This document shows positions 26,396 to 35,498 of a stretch of DNA of 64,000 nucleotides, piece by piece. Source of the stretch: Fusobacterium massiliense (GTDB lineage Bacteria > Fusobacteriota > Fusobacteriia > Fusobacteriales > Fusobacteriaceae); NCBI RefSeq assembly GCF_900095705.1, contig NZ_LT608326.1, positions 310,001 to 374,000 on the forward strand, read 5' to 3'. The position numbers were made by a program, and so were the translations under genes. The notes under the pieces were generated by a model. It did no database searches, was not told the DNA's origin, and saw only the letters and a list, made by a program, of their open reading frames with translations. Within the stretch, counting starts at the first letter, position 1, and the number at the start of each line of letters is the position of its first letter.

Positions 26396-26821
26396 ATGTT
26401 AATGCCAAAAAGAACAAAACACAGAAAAATGTTCAGAGGTAGAATGAAAGGTGAAGCTCATAAAGGTAATTATGTTGCTTTTGGAGATTGGGGATTACAA
26501 GCCTTAGAACCATCTTGGATAACAAATAGACAAATAGAATCTTGTCGGGTTGCTATCAACAGAACATTCAAAAGAGAAGGGAAAACATATATAAGAATAT
26601 TCCCTGATAAACCTATTACAGCAAGACCTGCTGGAGTGAGAATGGGTAAAGGTAAAGGTAACGTTGAAGGTTGGGTATCAGTAGTAAAACCTGGAAGAAT
26701 CTTATTCGAAGTTTCTGGTGTAACTGATGAAAAAGCAGCAGCAGCTTTAAGAAAGGCAGCTATGAAATTACCAATTAGATGTAAAATTGTTAAAAAAGAA
26801 GAAAATGGTGGTGAAAACTAA
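26396..26821 (+). CDS. rplP: 50S ribosomal protein L16
   Basis: This 141-residue protein has the canonical [19 protein letters not shown] start, two bases after the rpsC stop; the ribosome site lies within the end of rpsC. It positions the A-site tRNA elbow. It overlaps rpmC by one base. Confidence 0.98.
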   Translation: MLMPKRTKHRKMFRGRMKGEAHKGNYVAFGDWGLQALEPSWITNRQIESCRVAINRTFKREGKTYIRIFPDKPITARPAGVRMGKGKGNVEGWVSVVKPGRILFEVSGVTDEKAAAALRKAAMKLPIRCKIVKKEENGGEN

Positions 26822-27003
26822 TGAGAGCTAAAGAAATAAGAGAAATGACTAGTGAAGACCTAGTTGTTAAGTGTAAAGAGCTAAAAGAAGAATTATTCAA
26901 CTTGAAGTTCCAACTTTCATTAGGTCAACTAACAAATACAGCAAAAATAAGAGAAGTTAGAAGAGAGATCGCAAGAATTAACACAATCTTAAATGAAAGA
27001 TAA
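26821..27003 (+). CDS. rpmC: 50S ribosomal protein L29
   Basis: This 60-residue helical protein begins [19 protein letters not shown] and is of ordinary length. Its ATG shares a base with the rplP stop. It sits near the tunnel exit beside L23. Confidence 0.95.
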   Translation: MRAKEIREMTSEDLVVKCKELKEELFNLKFQLSLGQLTNTAKIREVRREIARINTILNER

Positions 27004-27058
27004 TTGTGTTATGCCTAGATAATTGATTCTTTAAAATAGTAAAGAGGAGGTTAATATC

Positions 27059-27310
27059 TTGAGAAACGAAAGAAAAGTAAGAGAAGGAATAGTTGTTTCT
27101 GATAAAATGCAAAAAACTATAGTTGTTGCAATTGAAACAATGATACTTCATCCTATATACAAAAAAAGAGTAAAAAGAACTACTAAGTTCAAAGCTCATG
27201 ATGAAGAAAATGTAGCTCAAATAGGAGATAAAGTAAGAATTATGGAAACTAGACCTTTATCTAAGGATAAAAATTGGAGACTAGTAGAAATCATAGAAAA
27301 AGCGAAATAA
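27059..27310 (+). CDS. rpsQ: 30S ribosomal protein S17
   Basis: This 83-residue OB-fold protein uses a TTG start after GAGGAGG. It shows [20 protein letters not shown] and [20 protein letters not shown] 55-base gap from rpmC is the second longest in the cluster and holds nothing evident. Confidence 0.97.
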   Translation: MRNERKVREGIVVSDKMQKTIVVAIETMILHPIYKKRVKRTTKFKAHDEENVAQIGDKVRIMETRPLSKDKNWRLVEIIEKAK

Positions 27311-27338
27311 TCACATATAGTGAGAGGAGGATATTTTA

Positions 27339-27707
27339 ATGGTACAACAACAAACTATCCTTAATGTTGCTGATAACTCAGGGGCTAAAAAACTTATGGT
27401 AATAAGAGTTTTAGGCGGATCAAAAAAGAGATTCGGTAGAATTGGTGACATTGTTGTGGCATCAGTTAAAGAAGCTATCCCTGGTGGTAACGTTAAAAAG
27501 GGAGATGTAGTAAAAGCTGTTATAGTAAGAACAAAAAAAGAAACTAGAAGAGAAGATGGTTCATATATAAAATTTGATGACAATGCAGGAGTTGTAATCA
27601 ACAATAACAACGAACCAAAAGCAACAAGAATATTTGGACCTGTTGCAAGAGAATTAAGAGCAAGAAACTTCATGAAAATCTTATCTCTAGCAATAGAAGT
27701 TATATAA
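27339..27707 (+). CDS. rplN: 50S ribosomal protein L14
   Basis: This 122-residue protein has the L14 start [18 protein letters not shown] and [20 protein letters not shown]. It forms intersubunit bridge B8 and binds RsfS. AGAGGAGG precedes the ATG. Confidence 0.98.
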   Translation: MVQQQTILNVADNSGAKKLMVIRVLGGSKKRFGRIGDIVVASVKEAIPGGNVKKGDVVKAVIVRTKKETRREDGSYIKFDDNAGVVINNNNEPKATRIFGPVARELRARNFMKILSLAIEVI

Positions 27708-27731
27708 TGAGAGAGGAGGCTTATAAGAACA

Positions 27732-28073
27732 ATGGCTAAACCTAAAATTAAGTTTGTACCTGATTCATTACATGTAAAATCTGGAGATACAGTTTATGTA
27801 ATATCAGGAAAAGATAAAGGTAAAACAGGTAAAGTTATAAAAGTTTTCCCTAAAAAAGGAAAAGTAGTAGTAGAAGGAATAAATATAGTAACTAAACATT
27901 TAAAGCCATCTCAAGTAAACCCACAAGGTGGAGTTGTGCAAAGAGAAGCTGCAATCTTCTCATCAAAAGTGATGTTGTTTGATGCAAAAGCTGGAAAACC
28001 AACAAGAGTTAGACACGAAGTTAGAGATGGAAAAAAAGTAAGAGTTTCAGTTAAATCTGGAGAAATATTATAA
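27732..28073 (+). CDS. rplX: 50S ribosomal protein L24
   Basis: This 113-residue protein contains the KOW motif [20 protein letters not shown] (about 16-35). It is one of the two assembly initiators of the 50S subunit. GAGAGGAGG is the ribosome site. Confidence 0.97.
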   Translation: MAKPKIKFVPDSLHVKSGDTVYVISGKDKGKTGKVIKVFPKKGKVVVEGINIVTKHLKPSQVNPQGGVVQREAAIFSSKVMLFDAKAGKPTRVRHEVRDGKKVRVSVKSGEIL

Positions 28074-28091
28074 GAAAGGAGGAAAACATAA

Positions 28092-28643
28092 GTGACTAAA
28101 TATGTTTCTAGATACCACAAATTTTATGATGAAGTAGTGGTTCCTAAATTAATGAAAGAATTAGAAATAAAAAATATTATGGATTGTCCTAAATTAGAGA
28201 AGATAATCGTTAATATGGGAGTTGGAGAAGCAACTCAAAACTCTAAGTTAATGGATGCAGCTATGGCTGATTTAACTATAATAACTGGACAAAAACCATT
28301 ATTAAGAAAAGCTAAAAAGTCTGAAGCTGGTTTCAAATTAAGAGAAGGAATGCCTATTGGAGCAAAAGTAACATTAAGAAAAGAAAGAATGTATGATTTC
28401 TTAGACAGACTAGTAAATGTTGTACTTCCAAGAGTAAGAGACTTTGAAGGAGTTCCTAGCAACTCATTCGATGGAAGAGGAAACTATTCACTAGGATTAA
28501 GAGACCAATTAGTATTTCCTGAAATAGATTTCGATAAAGTAGAAAAACTTTTAGGAATGTCTATCACTATGGTTTCTTCTGCAAAAACAGATGAAGAAGG
28601 AAGAGCATTACTTAAGGCTTTTGGAATGCCTTTCAAAAAGTAA
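28092..28643 (+). CDS. rplE: 50S ribosomal protein L5
   Basis: This 183-residue 5S-rRNA-binding protein uses a GTG start after AAAGGAGG. It has [19 protein letters not shown] and the [17 protein letters not shown] region. Confidence 0.98.
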   Translation: MTKYVSRYHKFYDEVVVPKLMKELEIKNIMDCPKLEKIIVNMGVGEATQNSKLMDAAMADLTIITGQKPLLRKAKKSEAGFKLREGMPIGAKVTLRKERMYDFLDRLVNVVLPRVRDFEGVPSNSFDGRGNYSLGLRDQLVFPEIDFDKVEKLLGMSITMVSSAKTDEEGRALLKAFGMPFKK

Positions 28644-28663
28644 TTGTAGGGAGGTTAGAGTAG

Positions 28664-28951
28664 ATGGCGAAAAAGTCAATGATCGCAAGAGATGTTAAAA
28701 GAGCAGAACTTGTTGACAAATATGCTGAAAAAAGAGCTGAATTAAAGAAAAGAGTAGCTGCTGGAGATATGGAAGCTATGTATGAATTAAATAAACTTCC
28801 AAAAGATTCTTCTGCTGTTAGAAAAAGAAATAGATGTCAATTAGATGGAAGACCAAGAGGATATATGAGAGAATTCGGAATATCAAGAGTTAAGTTTAGA
28901 CAACTTGCAGGTGCTGGAGAAATCCCTGGTGTAAAAAAATCATCTTGGTAA
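28664..28951 (+). CDS. rpsN: 30S ribosomal protein S14, zinc-free long form
   Basis: This 95-residue protein is longer than the roughly 61-residue zinc-binding form. It has a single cysteine in [18 protein letters not shown] and no CxxC pairs, so it is the C-minus type, independent of zinc. It begins [13 protein letters not shown]. Confidence 0.97.
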   Translation: MAKKSMIARDVKRAELVDKYAEKRAELKKRVAAGDMEAMYELNKLPKDSSAVRKRNRCQLDGRPRGYMREFGISRVKFRQLAGAGEIPGVKKSSW

Positions 28952-28980
28952 TTAAATCAAAGGAAGGAGGACTTAAATAG

Positions 28981-29379
28981 ATGTATTTAACAGATCCAAT
29001 TGCTGATATGTTAACAAGAGTTAGAAATGCTAATGCAGTTATGCATGAAAAAGTAGATGTACCTCACTCAAAGATGAAAGAAAGAATAGCTGAAATCTTA
29101 AAGGAACAAGGTTACATTTCTAATTATAAAATTGTTACTGAAGAAGGAAATAAAAAGAATATAAGAGTATATTTAAAATATGCTGGTAAAGAAAGAGTTA
29201 TAAAAGGATTAAAAAGAATATCTAAACCTGGAAGAAGAGTTTATTCTTCTGTAGAAGATATGCCTAGAGTTTTATCTGGTCTAGGAATAGCAATAGTTTC
29301 AACTTCTAAAGGAATTGTAACTGATAAAGTTGCTAGAGCAGAAAAAGTAGGTGGAGAAATCCTTGCATTTGTATGGTAA
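28981..29379 (+). CDS. rpsH: 30S ribosomal protein S8
   Basis: This 132-residue protein begins [17 protein letters not shown] and ends with the [20 protein letters not shown] segment. It binds the central domain of 16S rRNA; in E. coli it represses the spc operon by binding near rplE, but no such site was identified here. Confidence 0.98.
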   Translation: MYLTDPIADMLTRVRNANAVMHEKVDVPHSKMKERIAEILKEQGYISNYKIVTEEGNKKNIRVYLKYAGKERVIKGLKRISKPGRRVYSSVEDMPRVLSGLGIAIVSTSKGIVTDKVARAEKVGGEILAFVW

Positions 29380-29403
29380 TAAAAACTTAGGAGGTGTCCA
29401 TTA

Positions 29404-29937
29404 ATGTCAAGAGTAGGTAAAAAACCTATCGTTGTGCCTTCTGGAGTTGAATTTACAGTAAAAGAAAATGTAGTTACTGTAAAAGGACCTAAAGGTACAT
29501 TAACAAAAGAATTTAACAAAGATTTAACTATAAAATTAGAAGATGGTCATGTAGTTGTTGAAAGACCAAATGATGAACCATTTGTTAGAGCAATACATGG
29601 AACTACTAGAGCTTTAATCAATAATATGGTTAAAGGAGTTTCTGAAGGATACAGAAAAACTCTTACTCTAGTTGGGGTTGGATATAGAGCAGCAGCTAAA
29701 GGAAAAGGATTAGAAATATCTTTAGGATATTCTCATCCAGTTATAATCGACGAAATTCCTGGAATTACTTTTACAGTTGAAAAAAATACAACAATATATG
29801 TAGATGGAATTGAAAAAGAATTAGTTGGTCAAGTTGCAGCAAATATAAGAGCTAAGAGACCACCTGAACCATATAAAGGTAAAGGGGTTAAATATGCTGA
29901 AGAACATATCAGAAGAAAAGAAGGTAAAAAGTCTTAA
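29404..29937 (+). CDS. rplF: 50S ribosomal protein L6
   Basis: This 177-residue protein begins MSRVGKKPIVVPSGVE and has the C-terminal RAKRPPEPYKGKGVKY motif. It lies near the sarcin-ricin loop. Preceded by AGGAGGTG. Confidence 0.98.
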   Translation: MSRVGKKPIVVPSGVEFTVKENVVTVKGPKGTLTKEFNKDLTIKLEDGHVVVERPNDEPFVRAIHGTTRALINNMVKGVSEGYRKTLTLVGVGYRAAAKGKGLEISLGYSHPVIIDEIPGITFTVEKNTTIYVDGIEKELVGQVAANIRAKRPPEPYKGKGVKYAEEHIRRKEGKKS

Positions 29938-29963
29938 AATAGCTTAAAAAGGAGGTAAGACAG

Positions 29964-30332
29964 TTGTTTAAAAAAGTTGATAGAAAAGCATCAAGACAAA
30001 AAAAGCAAATGTCAATAAGAAATAAAATTTCTGGAACTCCAGAAAGACCAAGACTTTCAGTTTTTAGATCAAATACTAACATTTTTGCTCAATTAATAGA
30101 TGATGTAAATGGAGTAACTCTTGTATCAGCATCAACAATTGATAAAGCATTAAGAGGAAGTATTGCTAACGGTGGAAATGTAGAAGCAGCAAAAGCCGTT
30201 GGAAAAGCAATAGCTGAAAGAGCTAAAGAAAAAGGAATAGGAGCTATCGTATTTGATAGATCAGGATACAAATATACAGGAAGAGTAGCGGCTCTTGCAG
30301 AAGCGGCTAGAGAAGCTGGATTAAGCTTCTAA
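29964..30332 (+). CDS. rplR: 50S ribosomal protein L18
   Basis: This 122-residue 5S-binding protein uses a TTG start after AAGGAGG. It has [20 protein letters not shown] and the C-terminal [14 protein letters not shown]. Confidence 0.97.
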   Translation: MFKKVDRKASRQKKQMSIRNKISGTPERPRLSVFRSNTNIFAQLIDDVNGVTLVSASTIDKALRGSIANGGNVEAAKAVGKAIAERAKEKGIGAIVFDRSGYKYTGRVAALAEAAREAGLSF

Positions 30333-30355
30333 TTTTTAAGAGAGGAGGATTTCAC

Positions 30356-30850
30356 TTGTTAAACAGAGAAGAAAATCAATATCAAGAAAAATTATTGAAG
30401 ATATCTAGAGTTTCTAAAACAACTAAAGGAGGAAGAACAATATCTTTCTCAGTGTTAGCTGCTGTTGGAGATGGAGAAGGTAAAATAGGATTAGGATTAG
30501 GAAAAGCAAATGGTGTTCCTGATGCTATAAGAAAAGCTATTGCAGCTGCAAAGAAAAATGTAGTAAAAGTTTCTTTGAAAAATAATACAGTTCCTCATGA
30601 AATAACTGGAAAATGGGGAGCAACTACTCTATGGATGGCACCAGCATATGAAGGGACTGGAGTAATAGCTGGTTCTGCTTCAAGAGAAATTTTAGAATTG
30701 GTTGGAGTTCATGACATTTTAACTAAAATTAAAGGGTCAAGAAATAAACATAACGTAGCAAGAGCTACTGTGGAAGCATTGAAAAATCTTAGAACTGCTG
30801 AAGAAATAGCAGCTTTAAGAGGAAAAGAAGTTAAGGATATCTTAAGCTAG
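30356..30850 (+). CDS. rpsE: 30S ribosomal protein S5
   Basis: This 164-residue protein uses a TTG start after GAGAGGAGG. It has [20 protein letters not shown], the site of spectinomycin-resistance changes in other species, without a visible deletion. Confidence 0.97.
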
Positions 30851-30863
30851 GAGGAAGATGAAG

Positions 30864-31049
30864 ATGGCAAGACTTAGAATAGAGCTTGTAAAAAGCATAA
30901 TCGGAAGAAAGCCTAATCACATAGCAACTGTAAAGTCGCTAGGGCTTAAGAAGATGCATGATGTAGTAGAACATAATGAAACACCTGAATTAAAAGGGAA
31001 ACTAGCTCAAGTTTCTTATTTGTTAAAAGTTGAGGAGGTGCAAGCATAG
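30864..31049 (+). CDS. rpmD: 50S ribosomal protein L30
   Basis: This 61-residue protein begins [18 protein letters not shown]. The ATG at 30864 is preferred to 30858 because AGGAGG at 30849-30854 leaves nine bases to 30864 but only three to 30858. It overlaps rplO by one base. Confidence 0.95.
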
Positions 31050-31528
31050 TGAAATTAAATGAATTATCACCTTCAGTTCCTAGAAAGGAAAGAAAAAGAG
31101 TAGGTAGAGGTAACTCATCTGGTTGGGGAAAAACAGCTGGAAAAGGTAGCAATGGTCAAAATTCAAGAGCAGGTGGAGGAGTAAAACCTTATTTTGAAGG
31201 TGGACAAATGCCAATATATAGAAGAGTTCCAAAAAGAGGATTCTCAAATGCTATATTTAAAAAAGAATACACTCTATTATCACTAGATTTCTTAAATAGT
31301 CATTTTGAAGATGGAGAAACTGTAAGTATAGAAACTCTATGCAACAAATTCTTATTAAAGAAATGCAATGATGGAATAAAAGTTTTAGGAAATGGAGAAT
31401 TAACTAAAAAATTAACTGTTGTTGCTCATAAAGTTTCAAAATCAGCAAAAGCTGCTATTGAAGCAAAAGGTGGATCAGTAGAAATCGTTGAAGAAAAAGG
31501 TTTTGAAAGAGCAGAAAATAATAAATAG
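31049..31528 (+). CDS. rplO: 50S ribosomal protein L15
   Basis: This 159-residue protein uses a GTG start with GAGGAGGTG just inside rpmD. It has [17 protein letters not shown] near residue 19 and ends with the usual G-S-V-E-I-V-E segment. It is a late-assembly 50S protein. Confidence 0.97.
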   Translation: MKLNELSPSVPRKERKRVGRGNSSGWGKTAGKGSNGQNSRAGGGVKPYFEGGQMPIYRRVPKRGFSNAIFKKEYTLLSLDFLNSHFEDGETVSIETLCNKFLLKKCNDGIKVLGNGELTKKLTVVAHKVSKSAKAAIEAKGGSVEIVEEKGFERAENNK

Positions 31529-31552
31529 TATTAATCTAAGGTAGGTGAATAC

Positions 31553-32833
31553 ATGACTTTAATAGAGAAGTTTAATTCTAAATTAAGTAGTATAGTAAAA
31601 ATTCCTGAACTTAGAGAGAGAATACTTTTCACATTACTAATGTTTTTAGTAGCCAGAGTAGGGACTTTAATTCCTGCTCCTGGTGTTGATGTGGATAGAT
31701 TGTCAGCAATGGCTTCAAATAATAATGTACTTAGTTATATAAATATGTTTTCTGGAGGAGCTTTCACAAGAATATCTATATTTTCATTGGGAATAATTCC
31801 ATATATCAACTCATCAATAGTAGTAAGTTTACTTACATCTATTGTCCCTCAACTTGAAGAAATTCAAAAAGAAGGAGAATCTGGAAGAAATAAAATCACT
31901 CAATGGACAAGATATTTGACAATAGCACTTGCAATAATTCAAGGAGCTGGAGTTTGTTTGTGGTTACAATCTGTAGGGCTTATTTATAATCCTGGAATAG
32001 GATTCTTTGTGAGAACTATAACAACATTAACAGCTGGAACAGTATTTTTAATGTGGGTTGGAGAACAAATTTCTATAAAAGGAATAGGAAATGGAGTATC
32101 ACTTATTATTTTCTTGAATGTAATTTCAAGAGCACCATCAAGTGTTATTCAAACTATTCAAACTATGCAAGGGAATAAGTTTTTAATACCTTTATTGGTA
32201 TTAGTTGCTTTCCTTGGAACAGTAACAATAGCTGGAATAGTTTTATTTCAACTAGGGCAAAGAAAAATTCCTATTCATTACGTAGGAAAAGGATTTAATA
32301 CTAGAGGTGGAATGGGTCAAAACTCATATATTCCTTTAAGATTAAATACTGCAGGGGTAATGCCTGTAATATTTGCCTCAGTATTTATGTTGATTCCTGG
32401 TGTGGTAGTTAATGCATTACCTTCTACATTATCTATTAAAACAACTTTATCAATAATATTTGGACAAAATCATCCAGTATATATGATATTGTATGCATTA
32501 GTAATAATGTTTTTCTCTTTCTTCTACACAGCTTTAGTTTTCGATCCTGAAAAGGTTGCTGAAAATTTAAAACAAGGTGGAGGAACAATTCCTGGAATAA
32601 GACCTGGGGAAGAAACTGTAGAATATCTTGAAGGTGTTGTAAGTAGAATAACTTGGGGTGGAGGAATATTTTTAGCTTTAATTTCAATACTACCTTATGT
32701 TATATTTACATCTATGGGACTTCCAGTTTATTTTGGAGGAACAGGAATAATAATCGTTGTCGGTGTTGCTTTGGATACTGTGCAACAAATTGATGCTCAT
32801 TTAGTTATGAGAGAATACAAAGGATTTATTTAA
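31553..32833 (+). CDS. secY: Sec translocon subunit SecY
   Basis: This 426-residue protein has ten membrane helices, with the plug and pore sequences IPAPGVDVDRL and YINSSIVVSLLTSIVPQLE. The C-terminal LMREYKGFI tail is typical. It forms the protein-conducting channel with SecE and SecG. It closes the cluster: adk, map, infA, rpmJ, rpsM, rpsK, rpsD, rpoA and rplQ do not follow here. A terminator lies 20 bases downstream. Confidence 0.98.
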   Translation: MTLIEKFNSKLSSIVKIPELRERILFTLLMFLVARVGTLIPAPGVDVDRLSAMASNNNVLSYINMFSGGAFTRISIFSLGIIPYINSSIVVSLLTSIVPQLEEIQKEGESGRNKITQWTRYLTIALAIIQGAGVCLWLQSVGLIYNPGIGFFVRTITTLTAGTVFLMWVGEQISIKGIGNGVSLIIFLNVISRAPSSVIQTIQTMQGNKFLIPLLVLVAFLGTVTIAGIVLFQLGQRKIPIHYVGKGFNTRGGMGQNSYIPLRLNTAGVMPVIFASVFMLIPGVVVNALPSTLSIKTTLSIIFGQNHPVYMILYALVIMFFSFFYTALVFDPEKVAENLKQGGGTIPGIRPGEETVEYLEGVVSRITWGGGIFLALISILPYVIFTSMGLPVYFGGTGIIIVVGVALDTVQQIDAHLVMREYKGFI

Positions 32834-32853
32834 TAATTATTGAATAAAATAGT

Positions 32854-32890
32854 AAAAGGAGTTTTCATTGAGAACTCCTTTTTATTTTTT
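32854..32890 (+). terminator. intrinsic terminator of the ribosomal operon
   Basis: AAAAGGAGTT pairs with AACTCCTTTT around a nine-base loop and runs into a T-rich tail. Confidence 0.88.
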
Positions 32891-32914
32891 ATAAGGAAAG
32901 CATAAAAGTAAATA

Positions 32915-32998
32915 GTGAAAATTAGTCTCTGACGTTCGTATTAGTTTGAAGAGTCTATATTCATTGAGCTCGTATAACTCATACGGTTATCAAGAGAA
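32915..32998 (+). repeat. dispersed palindromic repeat, copy 12
   Basis: A diverged copy with left flank AAGGAAAGCATAAAAGTAAA. Outer stem GTCTCT/AGAGAA and middle stem AGTTT/TAACT each carry a mismatch, so this copy has lost some pairing. Confidence 0.82.
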
Positions 32999-33034
32999 TT
33001 TATTTATTATATAAATAAAACAAAGAAATTGTGA

Positions 33035-33040
33035 TATAAT
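33035..33040 (+). promoter_or_regulatory. extended -10 element for the subtilase operon
   Basis: TGTGATATAAT, with TATAAT at 33035-33040, lies 31 bases before the ATG at 33072. No clear -35 is visible. Confidence 0.45.
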
Positions 33041-33071
33041 TTAAGAAAAACATAAAATAATGGAGAAAAAA

Positions 33072-34562
33072 ATGAGAGTAAAATTAGTAAGAGATGATAA
33101 AAATTCAAATTATAAAGTTAGTTTGAAAAATATAAAAAAAGAAAAAGAATTTGTAAAATTATTAGATGACTACAATATAGAGTATAAAAAAACAGAATAT
33201 TTCAAAGATTTTTTTATTTATAATTTAAAAAATATTAATAGTAAGTTTATAATGCTACTTCAAGAAAAAGCTTCAAATTATATTGCATACATAGAGCCTA
33301 TGTCAGTGTATTCATTACCTATAAAAATAGATAATATAGATGGAGAAGTGCAAGTTCTATATCCAGAAGAAAACAAGAAGTACATAACATTGGGAGTAGT
33401 TGACAATGGTATAGGTCATATAAAATATTTAAAACCTTGGATTAAAAAAGTACATTCAAGATATTTAAAAGAAGATGTAAGTGCAACTCATGGAACTTTT
33501 GTATCTGGACTTGCTCTCTATGGGGATATTTTGGCTGGGAGAGATATAGTAAAGAATGAAGGTTTTTATTTGCTAGATGCAACGGTTTTATCAGCAACCA
33601 GTATAGAGGAAGATGAGCTTTTAAAGAATATTGTGTTAGCAATTGAAGAAAACTATAAAAAAGTTAAAATTTGGAATTTATCCTTGAGTGTAAAATTAGA
33701 AATAGAGGAAGATATTTTCTCAGATTTTGGAGTTGTCTTAGATTATATACAACAAAAATATGGAGTTTTAATTTTTAAATCAGGTGGAAATGGTGGAAAC
33801 TTTATGAAGAAAAAGCCTAAAGGTAAACTGTATCATGGTTCAGACTCTTTGATGTCTATTGTTGTCGGCTCAGTTACAGATGAGGGCTATGCTTCAAATT
33901 ATAGCAGAGTAGGTTTAGGCCCACAAAATACAATAAAACCAGATATTGCAAGTTATGGAGGGGATTTATCTTTGGGAGAAGATGGAGAAATGATAATGAC
34001 AGGAGTTAAATCATTTTCTGTGAATGGAAATATAGCTTCTTCATCTGGGACAAGTTTTGCTACTGCAAGAATGTCTTCACTTGCAACTATAATATATCAA
34101 AATATATGTAAAGATTTTGATAATTTTTCAGATTTTGATGCTACATTGATAAAAGCATTAATAATACATTCATCTAAGAATACCGATAAAAATTTAAAAG
34201 TAGAAGAAATAGGTTTTGGAGTTCCAGCAGATTCTCAGGAAATACTTTCATATTTTAATAATGAAAATATAAAAATTATTAGTGGAACTATGAAAGATAA
34301 AAAAGTTATTGATATAGATAAAATATTTAGTGGATACAAAAGAAATATGAGAATAAAAGTTACACTTGCCTATGAAACAGAACTAGATTTTTATCAAAAT
34401 GAAGAATATATAAAATCAGATATAAAAATTAGAAGTTTTTCAGAAAAGGGGAAAAATTTAATAAGAAAATTTGAGGCTGATATAGAAAGGGGAGAAAAAT
34501 TGGAGTTATACTCTAATAGCAATGTTGAAAAGAAATATACATTGATAATTGAAAAAATATAA
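33072..34562 (+). CDS. S8 family serine peptidase (subtilisin-like), apparently cytoplasmic
   Basis: With the start at 33072 (GGAG at 33062-33065, six-base spacing; an earlier ATG at 33060 overlaps that site) this is a 496-residue protein. The catalytic triad is visible: Asp111 in GVVDNGIG, His140 in ATHGTFVSG and Ser328 in SGTSFATARM, with the oxyanion Asn near 240 in SGGNGGN. There is no signal peptide or membrane segment, and the 100-residue N-terminal part does not look like a standard I9 propeptide. The C-terminal 100 residues form a separate beta-rich region. It heads a three-gene run with an EamA exporter and an ABC-F protein. Natural substrates are unknown. Confidence 0.85.
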   Translation: MRVKLVRDDKNSNYKVSLKNIKKEKEFVKLLDDYNIEYKKTEYFKDFFIYNLKNINSKFIMLLQEKASNYIAYIEPMSVYSLPIKIDNIDGEVQVLYPEENKKYITLGVVDNGIGHIKYLKPWIKKVHSRYLKEDVSATHGTFVSGLALYGDILAGRDIVKNEGFYLLDATVLSATSIEEDELLKNIVLAIEENYKKVKIWNLSLSVKLEIEEDIFSDFGVVLDYIQQKYGVLIFKSGGNGGNFMKKKPKGKLYHGSDSLMSIVVGSVTDEGYASNYSRVGLGPQNTIKPDIASYGGDLSLGEDGEMIMTGVKSFSVNGNIASSSGTSFATARMSSLATIIYQNICKDFDNFSDFDATLIKALIIHSSKNTDKNLKVEEIGFGVPADSQEILSYFNNENIKIISGTMKDKKVIDIDKIFSGYKRNMRIKVTLAYETELDFYQNEEYIKSDIKIRSFSEKGKNLIRKFEADIERGEKLELYSNSNVEKKYTLIIEKI

Positions 34563-34571
34563 GGTGATTTC

Positions 34572-35486
34572 ATGAATAAAACAGAAAGAATAGGAATAAT
34601 AAATACTTTTGTTGGAGGAACACTTTGGGGAATAAATGGTGTTATGGGGAGCTATTTATTTTTAAATAAGGCTGTTACAACAAATTGGTTAGTTCCGTAT
34701 AGATTATTAATAGCTGGGTTGATATTGCTAAGCTATTTATATTATAAAAATGGGAAAAAGGTTTTTGACATTTTAAAAAATGGAAAAGATTTATTAAGTA
34801 TAGTAATATTTGGTATATTTGGAATGATGGGAACTCAATATACATATTTTACAGCTATTGAATACTCTAATGCAGCAATAGCAACAGTCCTAACTTATTT
34901 TGGACCAACCTTAGTACTTGTGTATGTCTGTATGAGAGAGGCTAGAAGACCATTAAAATATGAAATATTTTCTATAGTTTTATCAATGTTTGGAGTATTT
35001 TTATTGGCAACTCATGGTAATTTTTCAGGACTACAAATCTCATTTAAAGCATTATTTTGGGGAATGTTGTCAGCTATGACTTTAGTTGTTTATACTATTC
35101 AGCCAGAAAAGATATTAAAAAAATATGGTACAACAGCAGTAGTTGCTTGGGGAATGTTTATAGGTGGTATAATTTCAATATTTATGTTTAATCCTTGGAA
35201 AGTAGATGTAATTTTTGACTTTACAACGTTTATATTTTTTATAATTATAATATTTTCAGGGACAATAGCAGCCTTTGTATTATATTTGACAGGGGTTACT
35301 ATGATAGGACCTACTAAAGCAAGTATAATAGCCTGTGTTGAACCTGTGTCAGCAACAATATTTTCAATAATTTTTATGGGAGTAACATTTGGATTTTTAG
35401 ATATAATAGGTTTTATATGTGTAATTTCTACCATATTTATAGTTGCAATTTTTGATAAAAAAGAAGTAAAGAAGAAAGTAAAATAA
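34572..35486 (+). CDS. EamA/DMT-family metabolite exporter
   Basis: This 304-residue inner-membrane protein has ten hydrophobic segments in two EamA repeats (about residues 8-140 and 155-295), with GTLWGINGVMGSYLF at the start of the first and a PVSATIFSII segment in the second. Family members export amino acids or other small metabolites. It starts nine bases after the peptidase stop and is followed twelve bases later by an ABC-F gene. Substrate cannot be assigned. Confidence 0.87.
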   Translation: MNKTERIGIINTFVGGTLWGINGVMGSYLFLNKAVTTNWLVPYRLLIAGLILLSYLYYKNGKKVFDILKNGKDLLSIVIFGIFGMMGTQYTYFTAIEYSNAAIATVLTYFGPTLVLVYVCMREARRPLKYEIFSIVLSMFGVFLLATHGNFSGLQISFKALFWGMLSAMTLVVYTIQPEKILKKYGTTAVVAWGMFIGGIISIFMFNPWKVDVIFDFTTFIFFIIIIFSGTIAAFVLYLTGVTMIGPTKASIIACVEPVSATIFSIIFMGVTFGFLDIIGFICVISTIFIVAIFDKKEVKKKVK

Positions 35487-35498
35487 AGAGGTGTAGAT

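Noticed and set aside
32834-33071. Continuation of the spc operon (adk, map, infA, rpmJ)
   Set aside because: A clear terminator follows secY and the next genes are unrelated.
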